DNA of 15,804 bases. Source: JAPLJM01 sp963708515 (GTDB lineage Bacteria; Desulfobacterota; Syntrophia; Syntrophales; Fen-1087). The stretch lies in the NCBI GenBank assembly GCA_963708515.1, contig CAVPSX010000016.1, positions 1-15,804 of the forward strand, in the 5' to 3' direction. A model generated the notes under the pieces. The model was not told the origin of the DNA and made no database searches. It saw only the letters and a list, made by a program, of their open reading frames with translations. Below are positions 5,521 through 13,880 of this stretch, in pieces (the stretch's first letter is position 1; every line of letters starts with the position of its first letter). The translations under genes were made by a program, and so were the position numbers.

Positions 5521-7094
5521 TCAGTGTTTGAAATGCCGGATGCCCGTAAAGATCATGGCCAGGCCATGTTCATCGGCCGCCTGAATGGCTTCTTCGTCCC
5601 GCACAGAGCCGCCGGGCTGGATAATGGCGGTGATCCCCGCCTCTGCGGCCATGTCGACGCCGTCCCGGAACGGGAAAAATGCATCCGAGGCCAGCACCGC
5701 GCCCTGTGTGGGCAACTGGGCCTTCATCTTGGCGATTTTCACGGAATCCACGCGGCTCATCTGGCCGGCGCCCACGCCGACAAGCTGATCCTTTGTCGCA
5801 TAAACGATGGCGTTCGACTTGACATGCTTGACGACCCGCCAGGCGAAATCGAGGGCGTCGTATTCCGCCTGCGTCGGCTGCCGTTTCGTGACGACTTTTG
5901 CCTTATGGATATCGAAGGCTTCCCGATCCCGGTCCTGAACAAGCAGGCCGCCGACAACACGCCGGAAATCGTAGCCGGCTGATCCTTTTGCGGGGGTGAT
6001 CGGAATTTCCAGGACCCGAACGTTCTTTTTGGAACCCAGGATGACTCTGGCCTCCTCATCGAAAGCGGGGGCGATGATCACTTCCAGAAAGGTCTTTGCC
6101 AGTTCCTCGCGCCGTTTTTCCGTCCACGGGCCGGTTCAGGGCGACAATGCCGCCGAACGCCGAGACGGGGTCCGTTTCCATGGCCTTGCGGTAGGCCTCT
6201 GCCAGATTCCCTTCCGTGACGGCGGCGCCGCAGGGATTGGCATGTTTCATGATGACCGACGGCGGGTTTTTCAAAATCCGATACCGCCTGCCAGGCCGCG
6301 TCGGAATCCATGATGTTATTGTAGGACAGTTCCTTGCCCTGGAGCTGCCGGGCGTTGGAAACCGCCGACAGCAGGGGGTCGTTTTCCCGGTAGAAGGCGG
6401 CCGCCTGGTGGGGATTTTCGCCGTAGCGCAGATCCTGCGCCCGTGCGAACTGCACGGTAAATGTTTCGGGAAAGAGGTTCTTGAGGCTGCCGTCGGCTCC
6501 GAGCTTGCCCAGATAATTGGAAATGGCCCCGTCGTAACGGGCGGTCAGCTGGAAGGTCTTGACGGCCAGCCGGAAATTCGTCTCCCCGGAAATCTTTCCG
6601 CCTGTTTCTTTCATTTCCTGCAGGATCGCGTCATAATCCGCAGGATCGGTGACGACGGTGACAAACGGATAATTCTTGGCCGCTGCCCGCAGCATCGTGG
6701 GGCCGCCGATATCGATGTTCTCGACGGCTGTCTCCAGCGTGCAGCCTTCCTTCTCCACCGCTTTTTCAAACTGGTACAGGTTGACGACCACCATGTCGAT
6801 CAGACCGATTCCGTGTTCCTTCAGGGCATTCATGTGCTCTGCGTGATCGCGCAGCGCCAGCAGTCCCCCATGGATTTTCGGATGCAGCGTCTTGAGCCGG
6901 CCATCCATCATTTCCGGGAAACCTGTATGATCCGACACGTCAACGACGGCCAGACCACTGTTCCGGAGTTGCGCCGCCGTCCCGCCGGTGGAGAGAATTT
7001 CTACCCGAAAGTCGGCCAGCCCTTTCGCAAAGTCGACGATTCCTGCTTTATCCGTAACGCTGATCAATACCCGTTTGATTTCGTTCAACCGCAT
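5521..7094 (-). CDS. purH: Bifunctional AICAR formyltransferase/IMP cyclohydrolase, two frame breaks
   Basis: PurH performs the last two steps of purine synthesis, AICAR to FAICAR to IMP, in the cytoplasm. The N-terminal cyclohydrolase domain (VLISVTDKAGI, STGGTA, MDGRLKTLHPKIHGG) is intact. The formyltransferase domain carries RYGENPHQ, ELSYNNIMDSDAAW and the catalytic KHANPCG, then SAFGGIVALN, and ends GIRHFKH. Two extra single bases split it: one at 6256-6257 (after EKPAV, before VIMKH) and one at 6105-6106 (after GKTAR, before ELAKTF). Removing both restores 523 residues, the normal length. ATG 7094 has an AGGAG site. Both breaks are one-base additions in GG pairs, so sequence error is likely. 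It is downstream of purD in the same direction. Confidence 0.95.
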
Positions 7095-7120
7095 GATTTT
7101 CTCCTGTCGTTTCTTGTTGA

Positions 7121-7271
7121 GACCTTTGAAAAATGGCTTCGCCGCTGCTCAAAATCCTTTTCGCTGAAGAGAAGATAAGGTTAAGATATTATTGAAATCA
7201 ATAAATTAATCTAATTTCTGGAAAGTCGAAAAATCTTTGATTCGCCGCTTGCGAACCATTTTCCAAAGGTT
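7121..7271 (-). repeat. MITE-like repeat, copy 2
   Basis: This is the second copy of the ~150-bp unit, in the opposite orientation to the one at 5371-5520. Its ends mirror each other (GACCTTTGAAAAATGGCTTC at the left; the right end reads ACCTTTGGAAAATGG on the minus strand). It fills the purD-purH gap. Since purH lies between two oppositely oriented copies, the purH transcript would be framed by complementary sequences if the genes are co-transcribed. Confidence 0.8.
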
Positions 7272-7284
7272 ATGCAAATCTCTC

Positions 7285-8622
7285 TTATTGAGATGATTCT
7301 CCCCTAATGGCCTGCATATGCCGGACGCGTTTTTCAATCAGAGCCGGCGTGCCGATATCCGGGCGGTGGTCCACGGAACCGCGGATGGCCCGGGCGGCCC
7401 CTTCGGCGATCCGTTCAGCCTCCTCCAGGCTGGCAGAGATCCCCACCACGCCAATGGCCCGCGAGGTCGTCATATAGAGGCCATCCTCTTTTTTATCCAC
7501 GGAGGAGTAGTACAGACGCGCCTGACCCACATCTCCCACTTCGATGCGGGCCGACGTGGACTGCGTCTCGGGATGGTCCTTGGGCAGCCCGTAGCAGCGC
7601 GGGACGACATATTTGCAGACGGTCGCCTGCTTCTCAAATTCGATGGGGAGATGCGCCAGCGTTCCGTCGATAATCGCCCGGCAGATATCCACAAAATCGG
7701 TCTTCAAAAGCGGCAGGATGTTCATGGCCTCGGGATCGCCGAAGCGGGCGTTGTATTCCAGCAAACGGACGCCTGCCCGGGTCACCATAAAGCCGCCGTA
7801 CATCACACCTTTGTAGTAGGCGCCCGTTTCGTGATAAATTGCCGCCGCCACCTGCTGCGTGATCGCCAGTCCGGCGGCGACGTCTCCAGGATGGATGAAG
7901 GGCAGGCTGTGATCTTCGCAGGAATAGGAACCCATGCCGCCCGTGTTCGGTCCCTTGTCGCCGGTGAAACGCCGCTTGTGATCCTGGACGGGCGGGGTGG
8001 CGGCCACTGTCTTGCCGTCGCACAGGCACTGCAGCGAAAACTCCTCGCCCTCCAGTTTTTCCTCAACGGTCACACTAGCATGTTCCTTGAGGAAATTCAG
8101 GCATAAAGCCAGCGCTTCGTGTTTTGTCTGAAAATGATCGCCCTGCACCATGACACCCTTGCCGCCGGTCAGCCCGTCGGGCTTGACGACAATCCCTTCA
8201 AGGTCATCCAGAAACGCCTCGATTCCTTCCGGGGAGGTGAAGTTTTTGAATCGCGGGTTTCCGGGAATCTGATATTTTTCAAGCAGATCACGTGTAAAGG
8301 ATTTGGAGGTTTCCAGACGGGCCAGGCTCTTCGTGGGGCCCACGGAAGGAATCCCCGCCTGGTTCAGGGCGTCCACAACGCCGTTGTTCAGGGGGTCCTC
8401 CGGGCCAACGACGGCGAAATCGACCCGTGAGGCTTCAGCGAAGGTCACGATCGCACCCAGTTCAGTATAACTGCTCATGAATGTCTTTTCGGACAGGGAA
8501 GCGATGCCGGGATTGTTGGTTTTCATGCAGGCAAAGAGCCGCGGCCGGTGGATTGATCTAATGATGGCTTCGGCGATGGCGTGTTCTCGTGCTCCGTTAC
8601 CGATGACCAGAATGTTGGGCAT
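7285..8622 (-). CDS. purD: Phosphoribosylamine-glycine ligase, archaeal-like type
   Basis: PurD joins glycine to phosphoribosylamine with ATP, the second step of purine synthesis. The 445-residue frame is complete: GNGAREHAIAEAI at the start, VVGPEDPLNNGVVDAL, the ATP-grasp core (VVKPDGLTGGKGVMV, GPNTGGMGSYS), then YGGFMVT and EYNARFGDPEAMNILPLL. The segment CMKTNNPGI near residue 35 and the insert VVPRCYGLPKDHPE are features I associate with archaeal-type PurD, not the enterobacterial enzyme; this hints at an old transfer. ATG 8622 has CAGGAG before it and a good promoter about 65 bases upstream. It is the first gene of the purD-purH-Fe-S run. Confidence 0.95.
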   Translation of the reverse strand: MPNILVIGNGAREHAIAEAIIRSIHRPRLFACMKTNNPGIASLSEKTFMSSYTELGAIVTFAEASRVDFAVVGPEDPLNNGVVDALNQAGIPSVGPTKSLARLETSKSFTRDLLEKYQIPGNPRFKNFTSPEGIEAFLDDLEGIVVKPDGLTGGKGVMVQGDHFQTKHEALALCLNFLKEHASVTVEEKLEGEEFSLQCLCDGKTVAATPPVQDHKRRFTGDKGPNTGGMGSYSCEDHSLPFIHPGDVAAGLAITQQVAAAIYHETGAYYKGVMYGGFMVTRAGVRLLEYNARFGDPEAMNILPLLKTDFVDICRAIIDGTLAHLPIEFEKQATVCKYVVPRCYGLPKDHPETQSTSARIEVGDVGQARLYYSSVDKKEDGLYMTTSRAIGVVGISASLEEAERIAEGAARAIRGSVDHRPDIGTPALIEKRVRHMQAIRGESSQ

Positions 8623-8685
8623 GGAGGTTCTCCTGTCTTGCGATTTTTCCCCTGGCGAAACATCGATGCGGGGGAGGTGGAGTCT

Positions 8686-8714
8686 TCAATATCGAAAAAA
8701 ATGTGTCCCGTCAA
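8686..8714 (-). promoter_or_regulatory. purD promoter
   Basis: On the minus strand TTGACG (8714-8709) is 17 bases from TATTGA (8691-8686), about 65 bases before the purD start. I see no PurR-like operator or purine riboswitch in the leader. Confidence 0.55.
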
Positions 8715-8832
8715 ATAAATCTGATTTGCTTAATCCTTCCTGAACGGCGTTTCATTGCCCTGGCCGCTATGGGTTTTTATTTTGTTAAAATACATTCCTG
8801 AAAGAAGTGTGAGCGTTTTTCTATACCCCGAA

Positions 8833-8860
8833 CATCTGCAAACTTACATCTGCAAACTTA
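8833..8860. repeat. 14-bp perfect tandem duplication
   Basis: CATCTGCAAACTTA occurs twice head to tail, about 48 bases before the -35 box of the MORN promoter. It could be a pair of activator sites or a simple slippage duplication. Confidence 0.6.
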
Positions 8861-8907
8861 TAGCTTGCCGATATCAAAAAATTATTATATTCTGCTGCCA
8901 GATTTTC

Positions 8908-8936
8908 TTGACACATTAACCACTTCTCATTATAGA
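8908..8936 (+). promoter_or_regulatory. Promoter of the MORN gene pair
   Basis: A consensus TTGACA at 8908-8913, a 17-base spacer and TATAGA at 8931-8936. The expected transcription start near 8943 leaves a leader of about 79 bases before the ATG at 9022. The ribosome site (GAGGCAGG) is far from the start and weak. Confidence 0.7.
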
Positions 8937-9021
8937 TAATAATAGTGAAACGATTATTCTTGCAGAAAGCAAAGCAAATATTTTGGATATTCTCGATACG
9001 AGGCAGGTTTTCTGAAATTTT

Positions 9022-10861
9022 ATGTTAACTAAGGGATCCTCAGAACAGAATAGATATCGCGTAACCTGGGTTGCCAACGACTATCAAGGCAAGGGGACAT
9101 TTGTGTGGCCGGATGGTAGCCGTTATGATGGTGATTTTTATAACGGTCTATTGCAAGGCCATGGTACCTTTACGTGGCCGGATAAGAGCAGTTATACGGG
9201 CGAATGGCAAAATAATCTGCCGCATGGACGGGGCATTTTTACCTGGCCAGACGGAACGCAATACGAAGGGGAATGGAAAGAGGGTAAGGCGGGAGCCGAA
9301 GAGGCAGCCCGGAAGAAGGCCGAGGAAGAAGCGAGGGTCAAAGCCGAGGAGGAAGCCCGGAAGAAGGCCGAGGAAGAAGCGAGGGTCAAAGCCGAGGAGG
9401 AGCCCGGAAGAAGGCCGAGGAAGAAGCGAGGGTCAAAGCCGAAGAGGCAGCCCGGAAGAAGGCCGAGGAAGAAGCGAGGGTCAAAGCCGAAGAGGCAGCC
9501 CGGAAGAAGGCCGAGGAAGAAGCGAGGGTCAAAGCCGAGGAGGAGCCCGGAAGAAGGCCGAGGAAGAAGCGAGGCTCAAAGCCGAAGAGGCAGCCCGGAA
9601 GAAGGCCGAGGAAGAAGCGAGGGTCAAAGCCGAAGAGGAGGCCCGGAAGAAGGCCGAGGAAGAAGCGAGGGTCAAAGCCGAGGAGGAGGCCCGGAAGAAG
9701 GCCGAGGAAGAAGCGAGGCTCAAAGCCGAAGAGGAGGCCCGGAAGAAGGCCGAGGAAGAAGCGAGGCTCAAAGCCGAGGAGGAGGCCCGAAAGAAGGCCG
9801 AAGAAGAAGCCCGGCTCAAAGCCGAGGAGGAGGCCCGGAAGAAGGCCGAGGAAGAAGCGAGGCTCAAAGCCGAGGAGGAGGCCCGGAAGAAGGCCGAGGA
9901 AGAAGCGAGGCTCAAAGCCGAGGAGGAGGCCCGGAAGAAGGCCGAGGAAGAAGCGAGGCTCAAAGCCGAAGAGGAGGCCCGGAAGAAGGCCGAGGAAGAA
10001 GCGAGGCTCAAAGCCGAGGAGGAGGCCCGGAAGAAGGCCGAGGAAGAAGCGAGGCTCAAAGCCGAGGAGGAGGCCCGGAAGAAGGCCGAGGAAGAAGCGA
10101 GGGTCAAAGCCGAGGAGGAGGCCCGGAAGAAGGCCGAGGAAGAAGCGAGGGTCAAAGCCGAAGAGGAGGCCCGGAAGAAGGCCGAGGAAGAAGCGAGGCT
10201 CAAAGATCAGGAGGAACTCAGAAAGAAGGTTCAAGACGCCTTAAGCGCGAAAATGGAAGAGACGGCAGAGAAAGTAAAGCAGCCCTTCCAAGAAATAAAG
10301 CTGGAACAAGCGCCGAGCGCTTTGTCTGACGGAAGCGGATATTTGGGTGAATTACGGGGCGATTTGCCTCACGGGCAAGGAATGATGAACTACCCTGACG
10401 GCGCCAAATATGTCGGAGAATGGTATTTGGGAATACGTGATGGTCACGGGATATTTTCAATGCCCGATGGTTCAAGATATATCGGGCAATGGAAAAATAA
10501 CAAGAGGAACGGTAGCGGAACCCTGACCATGGCAGACGGCGGAAAATATGTCGGTGACTGGAGGGATGACCTCTATGAGGGCCAGGGAACCTTAATCCTG
10601 ACCGACCAAAGAAAATACACAGGGGCGTTCATAAAGGGCATTTCCTGCGGACATGGCGTAATGGAATTCCCTAACGGCGACCGCTATGAAGGCAATTTTA
10701 AAAATAACAAGTATCACGGCCAGGGAACATTGGCCATGACGGATGGCAGAAAATATACGGGCCAGCTGGAAAAAGGCCTGCCCCATGGCCAGGGAATAAT
10801 GATATTGGCCAGTGGCAAAAGATACATCGGTGAGTTCAAGAAAGGCAAATTTGTCGGATGA
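9022..10861 (+). CDS. MORN - charged-helix repeat - MORN protein, two frame breaks
   Basis: Three MORN repeats open the protein (residues ~20-92; GKGTFVWPDGSRYDGDF, GHGTFTWPDKSSYTGEW, GRGIFTWPDGTQYEGEW). About 19 copies of a 16-residue unit, close to ARKKAEEEARLKAEEE, follow (~305 residues). After a short linker come seven or eight more MORN repeats (PDGAKYVGEW to SGKRYIGEF). The E/K/R pattern with i to i+4 pairs predicts a long single alpha-helix or coiled coil. There is no signal peptide or membrane segment. Two repeat copies lack one base (near 9402 and 9545), putting the N- and C-terminal MORN blocks in different frames; corrected length is about 613 residues. MORN repeats usually bind membranes or proteins as scaffolds. 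The function is unknown. Confidence 0.8.
9301..10206 (+). repeat. 48-bp coding tandem repeat, about 19 units
   Basis: The unit reads about GCCCGGAAGAAGGCCGAGGA followed by AGAAGCGAGG(G/C)TCAAAGCCGAGGAGGAG. Variation is mainly GTC versus CTC (Val/Leu) and GAA versus GAG. Since 48 is a multiple of three and the unit lacks stops in several frames, long false frames appear on both strands. Two units share the same one-base loss, probably copied by unequal exchange. Confidence 0.9.
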
Positions 10862-10876
10862 TAAAAAGGCGGTCTC

Positions 10877-11470
10877 ATGATTAACAAGGTTTCTCTTAAG
10901 CAGACGGCGTCCCAGGATGCAAGCGGAAATAAGTTTGTCGATTTCTATTGGGAGCAAGCGCTACTGGACGGCGAGAGGACTTGTTCTTATCAGGATGGAT
11001 CCGGTTACAGCGGTCTGTTCAGGGAGGGTTGTTTTCATGGCGCGGGGACGTTCACATGGCCGGATGGAAGTCGATATGACGGCCAATGGGATGACGACCT
11101 TCCCCATGCGCGGGGAACGATACTTTTACATGACGGATATAGATTTGAGGGAGAATGGCAGAACGGGGTTGTTGAAGGGGAAGGTACGGAAACGTTGCCG
11201 GACGGTGCCAGGTATAAGGGTCAATGGAGAAACGGTCTGAAGAATGGACGTGGGGAAATGATCTTTGCCGACAGTAAAAAGTATAATGGAGAATGGAAAG
11301 ATGGCATGCTGGACGGGAAGGGGGTTCTTTTCTTTACGGATGGTTCCAGGTACGAAGGGGAATGGAAGGAAAATAGAATATCCGGCATGGGCACACTAAT
11401 ATTAGGGGACGGTAAAAAATACAGGGGGATGTGGAAAGAACACGAATTCAAGATTATGGAGGTTCTGTAG
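10877..11470 (+). CDS. MORN-repeat protein, 197 aa
   Basis: This is a nearly pure MORN protein. After a ~40-residue N-terminus come six or so repeats, such as GAGTFTWPDGSRYDGQW, PDGARYKGQW, FTDGSRYEGEW and GDGKKYRGMW. It lies 15 bases after the first MORN gene, with AAAAAGGCGG before its ATG, so both are one operon. Its repeats resemble the C-terminal block of the neighbour, and a duplicate origin is likely. No catalytic domain, membrane segment or export signal is visible. It probably works with the larger protein, for example as a partner or competitor of its MORN blocks; this is inference. The frame is intact. Confidence 0.85.
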   Translation: MINKVSLKQTASQDASGNKFVDFYWEQALLDGERTCSYQDGSGYSGLFREGCFHGAGTFTWPDGSRYDGQWDDDLPHARGTILLHDGYRFEGEWQNGVVEGEGTETLPDGARYKGQWRNGLKNGRGEMIFADSKKYNGEWKDGMLDGKGVLFFTDGSRYEGEWKENRISGMGTLILGDGKKYRGMWKEHEFKIMEVL

Positions 11471-11485
11471 TTAAGCGAATCTGAA

Positions 11486-11525
11486 GGCGCAGCATATGGT
11501 AAGATTTCCATATTTACTGCGCGCC
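11486..11525. terminator. Hairpin after the MORN operon
   Basis: GGCGCAG at 11486-11492 pairs with the CTGCGC...CC region at 11517-11525, and ATGG pairs with CCAT inside. It begins 16 bases after the stop of the second MORN gene. There is no T run, so intrinsic termination is only possible; a 3' stabilising hairpin is an alternative. Confidence 0.4.
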
Positions 11526-11611
11526 GGGATTACGCCATCCAAACCGGATTTTCTATACGATTGATTTGCAGTCATCTCTGGTTGCAATGATATTGTGGGC
11601 CCACTGCGTGA

Positions 11612-12385
11612 TTAAACGCGCGCGCCACAGGAAAGCGTTACTGAATTCGGATGGATGGTGTTGTAAAAACAGGTTTTCAAACATATTTTATTGTCTTCGG
11701 TCGTGCAGAAGGGGACCCTGTCGTCCTGCTCGTATCGGGAGCCGCCCGCCAGCAGATTGAAGACGGGTGGTTCATTTCTTTGCAATAACAGGGCGATTAT
11801 TTCTTCCACTGTTAATGGAAAACGGTTTTTCCCCCTGATTCTTTCATCCGCTTCCGCGCACGTCAGCTTTTCCGTGTTGGTCCCGTCATCTATGTCCAGC
11901 ATAAAATATATGCCATCGAAAACCTTGCCGTCGTTTTGCGACATGCTTTTCCTTAATGCATTCGTGATGCGTGACGATTCAAGCGCCGTGTCACCTGTAA
12001 TGCCGTCAAAATTGATCATTTCGAGCTGCGAATAGACAGTCAGATAGTGGCTGGAGATAACGGGAATCAGGGGATCTCTGCTATCGGGTATATTCAGAGC
12101 GCATGCCTTTAAGGCCACTGCCGCCTTCTTCGTTTTTAACTTGTTGAGAATAAATACCGGACACCCGAGAATTCTCAACCTCTCCAACCGTTGATCAAAA
12201 ATATCTTCATAATAAGCCGCCCTGGCTGTCTTTGCCATTTCTTCCAGACGAATCTTTGCCTCAGCAAAAACATCATCGACGAAAATCATGGCGTCCTTTC
12301 GCGGCGGCACAGCTGCAAATACCGATACGATCTTGCCGACGATGCTTTCCTTTAAATCAACCTTGTTGTCGATACTGTCTTTCAT
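11612..12385 (-). CDS. Unrecognised 257-aa protein (possibly DUF5701-like)
   Basis: This is a soluble protein with no signal peptide or membrane segment. The N-terminal third is charged and helical (FAEAKIRLEEMAKTARAAYY). The middle has LGCPVFILNKLKTKKAAVAL and IPVISSHYLTVYSQ. The C-terminus has FPLTVEEIIALLLQ, NLLAGGSRY, VPFC, then NTIHPNSVTLSCGARV. The C-terminal order (LTVxEgxAL, GSR, VP, a His-Pro, SCGAR) reminds me of DUF5701 proteins, from memory and with low certainty. The function is unknown. ATG 12385 is preferred to 12403 because AGGGGGAA stands just before it. It has its own promoter and is convergent with the MORN operon. The frame is intact. Confidence 0.75.
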   Translation of the reverse strand: MKDSIDNKVDLKESIVGKIVSVFAAVPPRKDAMIFVDDVFAEAKIRLEEMAKTARAAYYEDIFDQRLERLRILGCPVFILNKLKTKKAAVALKACALNIPDSRDPLIPVISSHYLTVYSQLEMINFDGITGDTALESSRITNALRKSMSQNDGKVFDGIYFMLDIDDGTNTEKLTCAEADERIRGKNRFPLTVEEIIALLLQRNEPPVFNLLAGGSRYEQDDRVPFCTTEDNKICLKTCFYNTIHPNSVTLSCGARV

Positions 12386-12403
12386 CGTTCCCCCTGCATG
12401 CAT

Positions 12404-12613
12404 GATTTGTTTATCAAAATCTCAGCCAGCATGACCAGAATTAACTGTATTGATAAAAAAGTCCCTTTTCGCCCTGTAAGCATAGGAGTAATTTCGCTTC
12501 TATGTCAAGTCAATTTTCTCATAATTTTCTCACAAATGATGTCAGGCAACGCTGTCGATGACCATTCAGGTCAGATGCAGCCTCCTGAGGTGATCCAAAA
12601 AAATGATCCAGAC
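12404..12613. other. Intergenic region with promoter
   Basis: This space between the 257-aa protein gene and the end of the TctA gene holds the promoter listed separately. I see no further gene or clear terminator for TctA. Confidence 0.5.
12479..12508 (-). promoter_or_regulatory. Promoter of the 257-aa protein gene
   Basis: On the minus strand consensus TTGACA (12508-12503), an 18-base spacer and TATGCT (12484-12479), about 90 bases before the chosen start. Confidence 0.55.
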
Positions 12614-13852
12614 TTATGTTCTGCTGTGTTGACGTCGGCTCCGGAATGATTGATGTACGGATAATATGATGAGGGTGATGGAGATGGCAATCGCTGCCAG
12701 GGCGATCGGCCTTGTGAAAAAGATGGAGAAACTGCCTTCGGAAATGATTAATGATCGCCGGAGATTAACTTCGAACATGGGGCCGAGAACAAAGGCCAGG
12801 ATTAGGGGTGCGCATTCATAGCCGAATTTCTTAAACAGATAACCAGCCACGCCAAAGACGATCATCACATGGACATCGAAGATGTTGTTGTTAATGCCAT
12901 AAGCTCCGACCAGGCAAAACAAAAGGATCATGGGGTAGAGTATTTTACCCGGAATTCTCAGCACCTGAACCCAAAGTGGGATCAACGGCAGGTTCAAGAT
13001 GAGCAGGACGACATTGCCGATATACATGCTGCCGACGATTCCCCAGAACATATCCGGACGTTCCTTTAAAAGAAGAGGTCCCGGCAGGATGCCATGTATC
13101 AAAAAGGCTCCAAAGAGAACGGCTAACACGACATTGGGCGGTATGCCGAGGGTTAGCAGGGGAATAAAGGATGTTGAGGCGGCGGCATTATTGGCTGATT
13201 CCGGGGCCGCAACACCTTCAATCGCTCCCTGGCCGAGTCTTTCCGGATCTTTCGCGACCCGTTTTTCCACCCCATAGGCGAGAAACGTCGCCAGAACAGG
13301 TCCCCCTCCCGGCAGAATCCCCACGAGGAATCCGACCATGGTGCCCCGGAGAATGGCCCATCTGGCCTGCAGCCAATCCAATCCGGTGGGAAAAAGATTC
13401 TTTATTTTGATTTTGAAGATGTCCACGGTGTGAAGCGACTCTATATTGTTTAACACTTCCGCTACGCCAAAAAGACCCATGGCCAGGGGGGCAACACCGA
13501 TACCCTCGAAAAGATTTAAAAATCCTAAGGTCATTCGTTGCTGGGACGTAATCGGGTCCAGTCCGACGCAGCTCAAGATCAGGCCGATAAAGGCCATCAT
13601 GCCGGCTTTGAGGATTGAGCCCGGGGACAGGTACGTAATAGAGGTGAATCCCAACAGGATGATGGCAAAGTATTCGGGAGGGCCGAATTTTAAGGCAATG
13701 CCGGCAAGGGGACCGGCAATCAACTGTAAACCGATTAATCCGACAGTACCGGCAATGAAGGATCCGAAGGCGGCAATCCCAAGGGCCGGGCCTGCACGTC
13801 CCTGGCGGGCCATCTGATAGCCGTCCAGGCAAGTGACAACCGAATCTCCAGG
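12614..13852 (-). CDS. tctA: Tripartite tricarboxylate transporter large permease TctA, 5'-truncated
   Basis: TctA is the large membrane subunit of tripartite tricarboxylate transporters, which import carboxylates together with TctB and a binding protein TctC. The frame shows the family hallmarks CLDGYQMARQGRAGPAL, the signature GILPGGGPVLATFLAYGVEK, then GAIEGVAAPESANNAA and LGIPPNVVLAVL, with about nine membrane helices. Full TctA proteins have about 500 residues. Here homology begins at PGDSVVT (13852), so roughly the first 80-100 residues are gone. An in-frame stop (TGA at 13855) blocks extension; weak traces (CCAGCGATTT region) remain to about 13880. ATG 13813 would give 399 residues but lacks a clear ribosome site. 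No tctB or tctC is present. Transport is unlikely. Confidence 0.85.
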   Translation of the reverse strand, partial: PGDSVVTCLDGYQMARQGRAGPALGIAAFGSFIAGTVGLIGLQLIAGPLAGIALKFGPPEYFAIILLGFTSITYLSPGSILKAGMMAFIGLILSCVGLDPITSQQRMTLGFLNLFEGIGVAPLAMGLFGVAEVLNNIESLHTVDIFKIKIKNLFPTGLDWLQARWAILRGTMVGFLVGILPGGGPVLATFLAYGVEKRVAKDPERLGQGAIEGVAAPESANNAAASTSFIPLLTLGIPPNVVLAVLFGAFLIHGILPGPLLLKERPDMFWGIVGSMYIGNVVLLILNLPLIPLWVQVLRIPGKILYPMILLFCLVGAYGINNNIFDVHVMIVFGVAGYLFKKFGYECAPLILAFVLGPMFEVNLRRSLIISEGSFSIFFTRPIALAAIAISITLIILSVHQSFRSRRQHSRT

Positions 13853-13880
13853 TCAGGCGGTAGAAATCGCTGGCAGAGAT

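Noticed and set aside
6216..7178. 320-residue plus-strand frame opposite purH
   Set aside because: Shadow of a high-GC coding gene; no family features, and purH is certain on the other strand.
9071..9540. Alternative start at 9071 for the long MORN frame
   Set aside because: Its first ~70 residues are the out-of-frame reading of clear MORN repeats, so the true start is the ATG at 9022 with frame breaks later.
9301..10206. CRISPR array
   Set aside because: The repeat is 48 bp with no spacers and codes for a charged helix in frame.
9386..10234. Long antisense frames across the MORN repeat, one hydrophobic (LLLGFEPRFFLGLLPG repeats) and one Ser/Ala/Phe-rich
   Set aside because: They arise because a 48-bp unit without stops stays open in several frames. 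Neither has a ribosome site or a non-repeat domain.
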